NCBI RefSeq assembly: GCF_024763615.1
Contig: NC_077222.1
Location: 90,954,001 to 91,018,000, forward strand
Source of the DNA: Phlebotomus papatasi
Taxonomy: Eukaryota > Arthropoda > Insecta > Diptera > Psychodidae
Reading direction: 5' to 3'
Length of the DNA: 64,000 nt
The stretch's first letter is position 1, and each line of letters opens with the position of its first letter. The position numbers and the translations under genes are program-made. The notes under the pieces were generated by a model. That model was given only the letters and a program-made list of their open reading frames with translations, ran no database searches and was not told where the DNA came from. Of this stretch, positions 1-12,300 are shown piece after piece.

Positions 1-3000
1 ACGCTGCAAGGCGATCTACAACTACGCGCCAAAGCTCTACGATGAGCTAGAACTGAATCCAGGTGAGTGGGATCTTTATTATTTCAAGTTTTTTATTCAA
101 AAGTATATTAAATCATTTTTTCCTAATTATTTGCAAATTCTGAATGACTTTTCATGAATAATGGGCGGTCTATACTTCGACATTGAAACGAGATCCAGAA
201 GGCCTGAAATACTTCTGATTTATTCAAAAATATAGTCCATTGCTGTTTAAACTATTGAAACTTAAGAGCACAGCAATTGTGAACTATGCCCAAGTTGTCC
301 TAGTCCAAGTCGAAATCTTTAAAATTTCTACTTTCCACTTCCCGGGCTGGAGACTACTTTTCTCAACAAATCTTCGCGTTTCAGAAGATTTCTGTGAAAT
401 GTCGTCACGCTATTTGTCCGCCTGTCTATCCTAGATCTAGAGGCCAAACGGTAAGAGATAGAGACTTGGGACCCTTGGGATTTTCGAGGTACCCCTCATA
501 AGTCGAGCCAAGGACCCAAGTTATTAAGAAGGTCTTGGATTTGGCGATAAAACTGCACCGGTTCCAATCGGTTCTGAACCGGTTCATAACCGATAACTTG
601 TTTTTATACGAAAGTCAATTACAAGTATGGTACTCATAAAATATTTTGGGAAATGTTTTGTAAATCGGTTCAAACCGGTTTATGAACCGCAAATGAAACC
701 GATAAGTAAGTTTCGTCCGAAAATCAATTCTATTACTCTTATAACTATTTTGTGGTGTCTTTGAGTAATTTATGAATCGGTTGAGAACCGGTATTCGAAT
801 TCGAACATTTCCCAAAGCCTGGGACGCTTTGTCACCTCTTTTTATGAAGATATTTTTTTATGAAGATAGAAGTGTTTTTTCTGTAACATCTTAAAACTCA
901 TTTTGAAAAAGAAAGATTCAAAACAAAAAGTATGTTAATTTTGAGGTTTTCCGAAAATTTCTTAAATTTTAATAAATCAATAAGACATTTGGTGAGATTT
1001 AGTGAAATTGAACTACTCTGAAAAACAAAGAGTTTTGTTAAGCTGACAAATGTATCTTGCTAAAATTTCGTCAAAAGGGTGTTGTTTGCCAATTTGACAA
1101 AACTTTTAACAAAATTCAGTTAGCCACTGATTTAACAAATTTTCCATTTTCTGTATGGAAGAACAATTTTTTGACAAACTTTTCATCTTAATTTGACAAA
1201 AATTTTTTTCAGGGTAATTTTTTAGACTGAAAAAAGAATTTCGTCGAAATATCAAGAATAGTTTGTCGAAGGATGTTTTTCCATACAGAAGATTGAAAAG
1301 TTTTATCAAATCGACGGCCAACTAGACATTATTGTTAAAAGTTTGCCAAAAGGATGTTTTGCCATGTAAAATGTTAGAAAAAGTTTTGTCAAATTGGTCA
1401 TCATTTTGACAAAATTTTAACAAGATCCGTTTGTTCGCTTAACAAAACTTTTTTTCCGAATAGATAGATATTTTCTTTTACAGACTTATATATAAAATTA
1501 TACAAAACAATAATACTCAAAATATTTATAAAATAAAAGGTTTGTAACATTTCGCAGATATTTATTACATAAAGATCCTTCAGTAAAAAAATGCAATGAA
1601 CTTCCTTTTGGCAAATTTTTGACAAAATACTTACAAACTTTTTATCTTGAACTCTGGGAATTTGTAGTGTTCACAAAAGCTTGTAAATTATTTTGAAAAA
1701 TTAAACATAGGGAATTTTTTGACCAAGAGGTCATACTAGAATGTTAGGTTATAAAATGCTTAACCTCTCAAAAACATTAGTCCGTTTAGTTAATCATCCT
1801 AGATTTAGCCTAAAAACAAAAAACTCAAGACATTTTTCTTTATTGCTGGATTTGGCATAAAAAAGTATACATTAAAAAATTATTAGGCTTGAATATCTGG
1901 AAATCTCAAATAATTTCCCTATTTGTTCGGGTATTAAAAAAAATAGGTTAGGTTTATCATGTTTAAAGTATAAAGACGTCTCTAAACGATAAAACCTTTT
2001 CGAAATATCGAGAGAAAATATACTGCACTTCAATTTTTGTAATTTTTAAAAAAAGTTATATAAAAGTGAGGTTAATTCAAGCATAACCTAAAAAACTATT
2101 TTTAAAACAGCACAACAACAAAAATTGAACACTGCAATAAGACATTCCGTATCCAAATAAGCATGTATAGTTCATGTTTTATAGCACTTGCAAAAATTTT
2201 TAACATCTTGATGTTAAATAAAATTAAACCACTACTGAAATATGACAAATTCATAAAAAAATAAATAGGGTTAAGATTTCATGCACCAAACACGAAAAAA
2301 TATTTTTTTAGTTTCTGATTCCAACCTCAGAAACTTAAAAAACAAAGGCATTATTTAAGGGCTAAGACTTTTATTTAGCTAAGCAGATTGTTTTAAATGT
2401 GAGGTTATGTTGAAACGGTCTTCAGATTAGAACTTTACCCCAGTTCTCAAAGCTTTCAAAATCTTGAATAATAATCAAATTTATTGGTTTTTGGGAATCT
2501 TAATATGGTGGCGGCATTAGTTGCAGCCTGTATTTATTTATGACCTCGTCGCAAGTTTTGTCAGAAAATAATTCCGAAAACCACAAAAATGTGATGTCCT
2601 ATTATGACACATCAAATGCTTTTAATTTTGAGATTTATGGAATCCTTAAAATAGCAGCAGGAATCACAAAATTTTAAACCTCGTAATGGAATAAACAGCT
2701 TACATTTTTTAAAGGTTAAGTTCAACGTAACCTCACTTTCTAAAATAACATTCTGGCCAAATAATGATTACAGTAGACTCTCGCTAATTCGCCCCTTTTA
2801 AGATCGGGCTACTTTTTAATTCGGGCATCAGTTCAATTTAAAAAAAAAAAAAATTTTTGACATTTTTTAAGTTCTCGAATGAAGGTAATATTCTGAAATT
2901 TGGCATGTTTCGTCTTAGTTATGATGTCATTTTGCATTATAAAGGGGGTTTCATGAAATTTACCATAAATACGAGTATGAAAACTTAGTATGTGTATGCG

Positions 3001-3743
3001 GCGAAGAACAAAAAATCGTTGCATTTCAAACAATTTGATGCCCGGATTTCTCTCTAAATTGGGGGGACATTTCGGTCCCAAATGCCCGAATTTGAGAGAG
3101 TGTACTGTAATTTATTTTTGTATTCAAAGTAAAAAGTGCTGACGAAATTTAGTTATAAAACTTTTCATAATTACCTTGAATTTTACTTTTTAAAAAAATA
3201 AATTGTTTTTATTTTTAAAATTCGTAATTGACAAAAACATTAAATTCTGCTTCACTGAATATTATTTTTCAAAAGTTTTTGTAACGTAGGGCTTTCAAGC
3301 TTCGCACACACTTCGAACATTTAATATTTTCGCAGATTTCTTTAATGAATCTGACATTTCCTGAAAAAATAAGTCAGATTTACTAAAGGGGGGATATGCG
3401 GGATATGGAAAAATACGAAACCTAAGTCTTTCCCTAATTTTACCAAAAATAATTAAAATATATTTTATGAAAACCAAAATAGAAGTTTCTATTTCGAAAG
3501 AAAGATTTCCTAGCCAATAGAAATCGATCATTTCCAATATGGCTGACATTTCCTTGAATTTGATTGGCTGTTGATTTTCCTTTTGTAAAAATTCATCTTG
3601 CGAATGATTTAACAAAAAAAATCTCTTCTATTTCAGGTGATATTATTGAAATACACGTGAAACAGGAGGATGGCTGGTGGCTTGGAGCCCTGCGAGATCG
3701 CATTGGAATCTTCCCTGCCACATATGTGGAAGAAATCTCCTAA
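1..3743 (+). CDS. C-terminal SH3 domain of an adaptor protein (5' partial)
   Basis: Two exons are visible, 1-62 (cut by the window edge) and 3637-3743, ending in TAA. The join is phase 1, donor GTGAGT at 63 and acceptor TTTCAG at 3631-3636. The joined peptide begins RCKAIYNYAPKLYDELELNP and is a complete SH3 fold: the ALYDY-like strand (AIYNY), the acidic RT loop (YDELEL), GDIIEI, the paired Trp of the ligand groove (GWWLG), and the closing G-FPATYVEEI. The protein ends two residues after the domain, so SH3 is its extreme C-terminus, as in endocytic or cytoskeletal adaptors that bind proline-rich partners. A NOSTRIN- or CIN85/cindr-type adaptor is possible, but the family cannot be fixed from one SH3. 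An AATAAA at 3867-3872 lies 124 bp after the stop. Confidence 0.85.
340..830. repeat. Dispersed repeat R1 (AACCGGTT-rich), copy in SH3-gene intron
   Basis: This stretch of the 3.6-kb SH3-gene intron (63-3636) contains a piece with TTCGCGTTTCAGA..GTCGTCACGCT followed by several CGGTTC..AACCGGTT motifs. The same order of motifs recurs at 44395-44960, and the AACCGGTT half alone recurs near 13500-13640, 38085-38230, 38700-38900 and 63430-63530, sometimes inverted. It is therefore an interspersed repeat family. No coding potential or clear ends were seen, so the class is unknown. Confidence 0.6.
1016..1214. mobile_element. MITE with CTCTGAAAAA ends, TA duplication
   Basis: The left end reads CTCTGAAAAACAAAG and the right end TTTTTTTCAGGG, each flanked by TA (1014-1015 and 1215-1216). 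The interior carries TTTGACAAAACTTTTAACAAA-like motifs. A related element with cleaner ends is at 56986-57229. Similar motifs continue to about 1650, so the element may be longer or a second copy may follow. It is non-coding. Confidence 0.45.
2771..3107. mobile_element. pogo-like MITE, copy 1
   Basis: The terminal inverted repeats are CAGTAGACTCTCGCTAATTCG on the left and its approximate complement ending CTCTC..TACTG on the right, flanked by TA (2769-2770 and 3108-3109). Related copies are at 18669-18901 and 39894-40223. TIRs that begin CAGTA with a TA duplication are typical of pogo/Tigger elements of the Tc1-mariner superfamily. No transposase is present. Confidence 0.65.
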
Positions 3744-3883
3744 CCCTAAAAAGTCTTCCAAAAAAGCGACTCTTGAAAAATTGTGTAAAAAATACTTTAT
3801 TGCAGAAGACGTAACAAGAAAAAAGAAAATTGTTGCTAATTTATATTTAACAAAATTTTACTTTGTAATAAACAAAATATTGA
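3744..3883. promoter_or_regulatory. Overlapping convergent 3' ends with poly(A) signals
   Basis: Only 140 bp separate the stop codons of the SH3 gene (+) and PIG-A (-). A plus-strand AATAAA lies at 3867-3872 and a minus-strand AATAAA at 3801-3796. Each signal is downstream of its own stop, so the two mature 3' UTRs should overlap. Confidence 0.5.
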
Positions 3884-6800
3884 CTACCTTTTCTTTTTCT
3901 TTGACTTCGCCCGCAAAGTCTGAGTTTTCTGGCCAGATGGATAATCCCTGACAATATCAATGTGGGATTTTGGTGTGAGCCACTCGCAGAACTTGATGAT
4001 CAAGTGACAGAGAGAAACAACGAGCAAATACGGCCACACTCCAGTGATGAGATAACTACAAGAGTTTTTCTCAATTTCCGGAAGATTTTTAGGAAGACAA
4101 GAAATCAGTCACTTACCTGGTAAGTTTCTTCCCAAGAGGTTGATCAGGTTCCCTGAGAACTCTCTGGTAGACTTTTTCAGTCCTCTGAGCCACATTGTCC
4201 CAGCTGTAGAGATCAGCTACGAGGGCATTAGCAGCAAAAGGACAGAGAACTTCATTCTTATCTTCAGCTTTGGCATCATTTCTGTGGATTCCATTTGAGC
4301 TAGATCCAGGTAACTTTCGTCGATTTTTGTGTCTTTTAATGGCTAGCAAGAGACCCTTGAGGAGTGCCTCAACACTTGGCTCAGTCATGATGATCAATTC
4401 ATCTGGCAGTACTTCAGGAATTCCTCCCACTTTTGTCGACACAACCTGGAGTCCTGTGGCTGCAGCTTCCACAATTGCCATGCAGTAAGCCTCTGTCAGG
4501 GAAGTATTGAGGAAGATATGTCCTCTGGCCAGGACATCGCGGACCTAAAGAAATTATTCTCCGCTACTTAAATACCAAATCTAATCCCTTCCACCAAATT
4601 GACTTACTTTGGAATGTTCTAAGGCTCCCAGAAGAGTCACTCGATCCTGCATGTTGTTCTTCTCTCTTATCTCCTCCAGGAGACCTCTCTTTGGACCATC
4701 TCCCCCTACTAGGAAGCTTACATGGCGCATTTCAGGCATTTGACTGATTTTTGAGATGATTCCCACCAGCAAGTCAATGCCTTTCCGGTAAACCAACCGC
4801 GAAACGATAACCACGGTTACTGCAAAACATTTTCGATAAGGGCATGATGAAGTCATAATTGCACTTTTTGCAGATATTAAATTGCAAAATATACCCAAGT
4901 AGCAAAATGTTATTTTTTAGATTTTTTTTTAAATTTATTTAAAATACTCAATAAATTAAATAGAAATGAAGGTTTTACAATGTTTTAATTTAAAATAAAA
5001 AAAAAGCAAAACTTATTTTGGAAATTTATATCTAATGATCCTTAGTTCACAGATTAATAAAATTACAACATCTTTAAAGAACAGTGAAATATTCTTTTTC
5101 TTTTGGTTTAATTTTTGTTTTTTAGTTATCAAAAGTATCAAATTAAAATATATATTTGAAAATTTTCATTTGAGTACAGGGGGTTCCGGAATTTTGCAAA
5201 TTTTCGGAACTGCAAAAAAAACCGCACGGAATGGCATTAAGCGTCCAGAAATTGTATACCCACAAAATATTTCTTTCGAATAAGCTACAGGAGTGCCGTA
5301 ATAGATGCAAATAAAGAGAGTTCCGCTTTGAAAGAAATTTTCGAGACCGAAAAAAAATCCGTGAATTCACTCCACTGACACGACTGACACAGAAAATTTG
5401 CATACCTACAGGAGATGTCTTTGTAATAAGATACGGAATCGCCGTGATGTGTGCATAATATTTTCGGCGTCAACTTTCCGGCCTATTTTCCGTACCAACA
5501 GTTCATAAGAAATGTATTTCAAATTTACCGCTTTAAAAATATTTGCATAATTTAGGGGAAATTCGAAAATTATTTTAATAAGCTCCCAATAGTAGGTAAT
5601 TCATATCAAATTCTTTCAATCCGTTTTCACTTAAGCCGGAACTCCATGCAATGATTTCGGAAATTCTAAAAGCAGTTCTCTAACAAGTGAAGAAATATTT
5701 TCTGTTTTATTATTTGACGCAGTAGCATTCTGTAATTTAGCAAAGAGATTACTTTAAAATATTAGGATAAGTTAGATCAATTATAAAAGAAATCCGGCAT
5801 ATTTCAAATATTAAACATTTCGAAAATGAAAAAAGAAAACACTCGGAAATCATAGAATACTAAGACGCGTATTATCCTCATTTTTTGTTTAACTTATTTG
5901 TATTAAGGATAAAGTGGTAATATGTATATCAACATTTTGGAATATTATCGGTTTTCTTCAATACGATCTCAATTTAACTTAATTATTGTTTTAGGTTTTA
6001 GGATTTTTTTTTCACAAAAAAAAACGAAATTCTACAACTGGCCTAAAACGTGCAAGCTAAATTACTTCTTCGCTCTATCGAGTATAATTTTCTTTTGAGG
6101 AATGATAAAATCTTGTAGTTTTTGGGATTTTTAAAGCTTTTTGGAGGTCTTTTTAATTTTTTTATTTAAAGATTGTGTGCGTTATATGCGTTTCACGGGC
6201 CATTTGTTAGCAGATATGACGCAAATTTCGTTCAATATGCTTCTCTACCTTAAAGGTGATGACTACCTATGATATGAAGCAATTTTGAAATAAAAAGTTT
6301 GATTCCATTCAGGTTTTGAAGAACCCTAACAATAGCTGCTTCCAAACTTACAGTAAGCAATAGCGTCATCAAATTGTCACGTTTGAGTTCCATAACAGAT
6401 TTAAGAAGTTTCGCAAAATAATTTTGGAAATGCTTTCATGAGCTATGAGTTGGAAAGTGTGGAAAGCTATGTGCTCTGAATCTTGTTGCATTTTTTCAGC
6501 CACCTTGTAAATTGCGTAACGATTATGAGTGCAGAAAAATTCCCATATGAATATGAACTGCATGTGAACTCTGAACTAGAAGGTGACTTCAATTTTGAAG
6601 GCCACGCGCCGAGAGGTAGTCTGAGATATTTTAAAATTTTTAAAGATCGGTCTTCTTCGGATGCAAAATCTAAAAACATTTTCAATATAATAAAAATTGA
6701 ATTCGGATTTTGAGGTTATGTTTGACATAATCTAAAATTTCTAAATCACATACGAATAAGAAAATCGTCATTTATCTTTTAACTCTTTCGCGTCCATAGG

Positions 6801-8960
6801 GTAATGTCATGACTCGGGGAAAAAAGTTTTTTTTGGGTATTTACAATAATTGAAATCTATCTGTTCGTGCACGACATCATAATAGAAGGATGTAAGATTC
6901 TTGGCTCATTTTCTCAAGACTCCAGTTAGATTTCAATTAATGTAAATAGCCAAAAAGAAACTTTTTTCCCCGGGTCATATATGACCCTATGGACGCGAAA
7001 GAGTTAAAGCTTGAAATATAACTACACTTTTTGCTATTAAAATTTTGTGAGTTAGGTTAGATCTAACATAACCACGGATTTCAGGATAATCCCTTTCGAA
7101 TAAATATAGCTATACGATTCTTGTTATTTTAAATTAAATAAAAATTTTGCGGTAAATTTGTCTATTATATCTCATTCATAAATATTTCTAATTTATTTAA
7201 AAAATATTTAGTTTAAAATTTAGTCTTTTTACTCAGGTCATAGGGTAAATTAAGCTAATTCAAAACCTGTTCCAAATGGAAACTTTTCGCTACTCCAAAT
7301 GGAAACATCATTTCTTCCCATGATAAATACAGTATTAAATTTTTATTTATATATTTTCTATACTACAGCTTCATTAAATAAAGCGAAAATCCATTCATAT
7401 TCACAAATTTTAATTTGGTTATTTCTCAGAAAAATTAAAAGTGTACCTTTTCACCACCGAATTTTTCATCGATCGACCATGTTTTCCAATGAAAAACACA
7501 ATAAGGTGACTGTTGTTTATTCGTTTTGTTTAACGTTTATGTCATATTTCTGTCTAATTTTAGTTAAATTCAGTGCTAATCTTTATTGTTAACGGTACAT
7601 GATGTTTTTAAATGAAATAATTACCAATTCCGTGAACATAAATGGTTTTTCTGAAGTGTCTGCGAATGCTTCAATAGGAAACACCAGAAATATGATTTTT
7701 TTGGAAAGATTTTTTTATTGTCTCAGATGGAAAAGGAGAAAACACCAAGACTAAGAACAAATCTTACATTCAAGCGCAACTCAAAAGGGTTTTGGAAGCC
7801 TTTCGTTGCGGTTTCACTTACACTGTTTGTCTCTAATCAGAAAATTTCCCTTTTCTCCATTTGGATTAATTTGTTTCCAATAGAAGCATTTTACACTCAT
7901 GTATTTTTCTTGTATTTAAGAAGTTTTCAAGCAATATTAAAAGAATTTTCACTAAACAGTAACATTCTAGAAGAGCCAAGGAGCAAATTTATGTAAATCT
8001 CTTCAGAAAAATTTGAACTTAATGTGTTGAATCTTCTGTCAAAGTTAAAGCGTCTGGAAATGGTTTTGAATTAGGACATTTACCCTATCTAATATTTATT
8101 CTTAATTAATAAAGAATAAGGAAAGTAAGATATATCTATGAATAGCTCGAATAGCTATAAGAAAACCATTCAATATTCGAAAGGGTCCTCTAAACTTCCA
8201 TCAGTATGATAATTTACTCATAGAGCATAAATCACTCATCATTAAATATTTCTTCGTAAAAAGAAAAAAATGTTTCTTGGGTATATTTTGTGAATTTTTA
8301 TATAAAGCTCAAAAGGAACTTACTTGTGTTATCCTGAGGTCTTTTAATGGGATTGGGGGTGAATAGGGCAGTGTCGACTGCATTGGGTATGACGGAGACT
8401 TTGTGGGCAGGAACGGAAGCCCTCAAGACGGTATTTTCCTTGCCGATGTGGGAGACACAGATGCAGTGATTGCAGGTGCAGAGGGATATTTGGAGGAATT
8501 TGTTTGTGACAACTGCTGAGAGATCAGCAAACCCAAACAGGCTGTGATCCGTGAAGATAACCCTGAGATTGAGTAAAGAAGCCACCAGCATCATCTCATG
8601 AGCCAGGGCAGAAAATGCTGAATGCCCATGGACAATCTCAATCCTCTCCCTCAGAAGGATGTCTCTGAGGAGGGGGATGTTGCAGATCATCGTGGGCAGG
8701 ATGCATTGATTGTAAAAAGTCTTAATGGGAAGGTAATAAACTTTCAGACCATTGGTCATGTATCGGATTCCAGTTCGCTCTTCATAGGAATGAGTCACAA
8801 CAATAACCTAAAAATTCATGCAGAACTTTAGTCTTTTGCTGGGGTTTTCCTGTTTAGTTTGACTTCCTACCTTGTGCCCCTTTTCCAGGAGGCACTGGGA
8901 GAGATTGAAAATGTGCTCCTCCACTCCTCCACAATTTGGATAGAAGAAATCTGAAGACAT
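3884..8960 (-). CDS. PIG-A: PIG-A, GPI-GlcNAc transferase catalytic subunit
   Basis: Catalytic subunit of the ER complex that transfers GlcNAc from UDP-GlcNAc to phosphatidylinositol, the first step of GPI-anchor synthesis. Five exons on the minus strand: 8960-8871, 8807-8324, 4819-4608, 4544-4117 and 4055-3884, giving 461 aa (human PIGA is 484). All junctions keep phase. Family landmarks in order are SDFFYPNCGGVEEH at residues 3-16, the acceptor-side block FTDHSLFGFADLS, VIPNAVD, then VVIVSRLVYRKGIDLL at the start of the nucleotide-binding half, LLGALEH, and the GT4-family EX7E motif in LTEAYCMAIVEAA. A hydrophobic stretch in the last exon (about residues 406-428) is the expected C-terminal membrane anchor, followed by a basic tail. 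The ATG at 8960 is preceded in frame by a stop. Intron 2 is 3.5 kb and carries a MITE. Confidence 0.95.
4820..8323. other. PIG-A intron 2 (non-coding, 3.5 kb)
   Basis: AT-rich intron sequence. Apart from the TTAA element at 6783-7003, no gene, RNA or conserved protein was recognised. The open frames at 5035-5473, 7299-7592 and 7718-7996 have low-complexity AT-driven composition and no family resemblance. Confidence 0.7.
6783..7003. mobile_element. TTAA-flanked MITE with 45-bp inverted ends
   Basis: The left end CTCTTTCGCGTCCATAGGG and the right end CCCTATGGACGCGAAAGAG are perfect complements. Similarity continues inward for about 45 bp with GACTCGGGGAAAAAAG against its complement. The duplicated TTAA sits at 6779-6782 and 7004-7007. 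A TTAA duplication is the piggyBac signature, but these termini are not standard piggyBac ends. It is non-autonomous. Confidence 0.75.
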
Positions 8961-9313
8961 ACTGAAGGCCAGCACAAAAACCACTTGTTATGCCCTTTTC
9001 TTGGCAATTCACTTAAATTCTCTTACCATATCCTCATGCTAGATATCCATTGGTCAAATTCACAGCACAAAACACACTAAATTTGCCTTCATGGGGCAGA
9101 AATCCTTTTTTTCCCAGCTGATAAAAAATTGTTTGGGTTTTTGATTCCACAGTTCCACACTTTCCCGCAAATCTTTTTGTTTCCACATTTTGAACGACAT
9201 CAGCTGACTAGATTTCGATATCGATAAAAAACCGTTTTTATTGAACGAAGTAGCATACAAAATTGTTTTTTTCTACATTTTCCTGGAAAATTTTTAATAG
9301 AAATTTTGTGAAT
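8961..9313. promoter_or_regulatory. Intergenic region between TDO stop and PIG-A start
   Basis: A 353-bp gap between the TDO stop and the PIG-A start codon, both on the minus strand. It must hold the TDO 3' UTR and the PIG-A promoter and 5' UTR. No TATA box or other motif stands out. Confidence 0.4.
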
Positions 9314-12300
9314 TCACTTTAGAGATGGTGCATCGAAGCTCCAATTGAGTTTAGTGTCCAGTGGAGGAATCCAGGAGCGTGGAATTAAGAAGGTGGACAA
9401 ATTGAAGAGGTCCAGGAACACTTTGTAACGGTCGCTGAGAGTTGATCGCAAATATTGGTACCCAGAAGAGCCTCCAGTGCCCAATTGTTGGGATCCCAGC
9501 ATCCTCTGAACCATTGTGACGTGATTATCTGCAAGATTTTAGTGAATAGTTCAAGAAAAAGTGCTAAAAATTGTGAGAAATCCGATATGTACATCTCCAC
9601 TTTGTGATCAGGGAATCAATATCAGTTAAGAGCACAAGGATCTGATGAGGCTGGCTGAATCTCGGCTCATCTCGGTAAAAAGTGATCATAATTGCTCCCT
9701 GTAGTGCTTTGTGGCTAAATCGACGGTCCCCACGAAGCACAAGAGCTTCGTGGGAGCTGGAATCGAAGATGGAGTTGTACACTCCCTTGCGCATCTCAAT
9801 GTCCATCAGCCGGTAGTTCCTGTTGGACTCATCAGGCTCATTCTGAATAGGACAAGTAAATTGGTAAGTACTTTATCAATTTTTCACCTTTGAAACCTTT
9901 GAAACACTTGCTTTAGCCTCAATTTCCTCATGCTTGAGGAATTTGTCTACACTCTCCTTGAACTTGCCCCAGAAATTAAATCCATCCTCCTCGAGGCCTG
10001 GTGTTCGCTCCAGCCACTTTTGCACCAATTCCAGGAGCGATGACTCCTTGTGCGATTCCATTATTGCCTCCACTGCCGCGGGATCTTGCCCAAAGACTAC
10101 AGAATAATTCTGATTGTACTTCACTCGATGCTCCATCTTCACTCCCAACTTATTCTCCATCAACCTAAACTGGAGACTCTGGAAACCCGATGCGGGTGCC
10201 AGGTGTCGACGAAAATCCATAAAATCCAGCGGGGTCATGGTCTCCAGGATGGGTATTTGTTCGTTGAGGAGCTGCAATAGCATTGAACAAGAGTGACTTG
10301 AAAACTAATACTTTCAATCAATTGCTTGGTTCTTTTCTATGGTTTCCAATCTTATTAACTATAAGAAAATATCAAATTCCCAGTTCCCAACTCACTTTCA
10401 GTATCAGAACAATTCGATTGAGTCGCTTCACAATCTCCAGAGTGCGTGATTCCTCAATTCGCTCCACCTTGAACAGATCTCGGATTGAGTCCAATTCATA
10501 GAGGATTTGCTTGAACCACAGCTCATAAGCTGGAAGAATTGGATTATTCAGAAGGTTTTCTTGAAAAGGGGGATAGGATTTTGTAAAAAAAAAACAACCT
10601 TGATGGGTGACGATAAAGAGATGCTCATCATGAACTTTGTCTCCAGTTGTGCTGGAAACCAGCCTCTGGGCATTTAAAACTTTGTCCAGCATTAGATACT
10701 CTGTGAAACAAAAAAAAAAACCCAAAAAAAAAAACATTAGGACGACTGATTTATTAACCGTCGGTCGGTTGCATCAGCAATTGCCGTAATGTAATTTCAT
10801 TTTAATTCCATGTCTGAAAATTTGTTCAGTGAAAGAATTTTATTCCTGGAACTCAAAGATAGGAAAGGGTACTAAATTACTCCCCGATTTTGAGTTAGAA
10901 CGTTAGAAGCGAGCAGTCGCTTCAATCAACAATTGTTGTATTTGTTTTATAATGATTCTAAACAAAACAAAGAGATAATTATTTAATTATATTTTTGAAT
11001 ATTTTAATTAAAAAAATCATTCTTGTATTATCCCGGTTTTCGGTTTTCGGTTACAGACAATGGGTAATTCATTTCGGGGAACTCGAACTAATCTGACCAA
11101 GAAACCCATGGGGGGAGCCCGGGGAACCCATAAATTTTTTCAAGGAAACCGGGAAACCAATATGTATTTCAGGGAACACGGAGAACACATACATTTTTCA
11201 AGGAACACGGGGAAATGATACATTTTTCACGGAACCCGGGGGAACTCATATTTTTTTCAGGAAACTTGCGGGGAACGCAGGGAACCCGTACATTTTTTCG
11301 GGGAACCGGTAACTCGAGCCACTCCCCCTTGGTTACAGATTTTCGACTTTACTTTTTGCAGGGGCCTCTCCACCTTTCATTTTTCCATACGTTTTTGCAT
11401 AGAGGCACTGAAGAGTATTGGTAAGTTTTTTCCTAAAGAGAATTGACTTATCAGTCTGATATATTTCGAAATCGTGCATTAAAAGCTATCAAAAATACAT
11501 ATTTTGTAATGTTTGCCAAAATTATACAAGAACTACGAGCAAATTTGTTTAAGTCGTGGTGCAATAGCTGCAAAATTTTTACAAGGAAAAGTGAAAAATA
11601 GCTCCACTTTTTATTAGGATTGATAGGCCCCTGATTCTTTGCTAAATTCTCCATTATTCTATAAGTCAACATTCGTAAAGAATATTTTGTCAGTTTTACA
11701 CTAAAATTTTGAAATCTTTCCTCCTTTCCTCACTTCTCTACAGATCTCTGTTTAAACTTTATCTTGATCGGGACTGCTACATAAGTGACAAGCTAATTTC
11801 ACGATTTTTATCCAGAAATATCTTAGATCAGGAATTAATCGAGCTTCTACAAAAAATATCTTAGATTTAGACATTCTTATAGTTCGTAATCATTCACAAA
11901 AATTATTTTTTAATTAATTTTATTTTGTCTAATCTAGTGTCGAAATCTTAATTTTATTTTGTCCTAATTGATAATGAGGGCGTGCCCAAAATTATTTTTG
12001 GGCATAGCTTGCGTTGGTGGTCAAATATTATGTATTTAATATTATTTTAAGGTTTGGGACAGGGGTAGTGTGACACAAGGTGATTTTTTAATAATGTGAT
12101 TGGGGTGAAAACAAGAGCAACAAAAATATTCTTATATGCAAAAGAGTAATTCTGGTATCAAAATATGCGTAAAATGTAGAAAAAGATAGGAAAAGTAGTC
12201 TATCAGAGACAGCTGTTAAACCAGCCTTATGCCGAAAATAGACACAGACTGATCCTTGAGAATACTCAGCTTGAAAAATTTGGCGGTGAAAGATCAGCCT

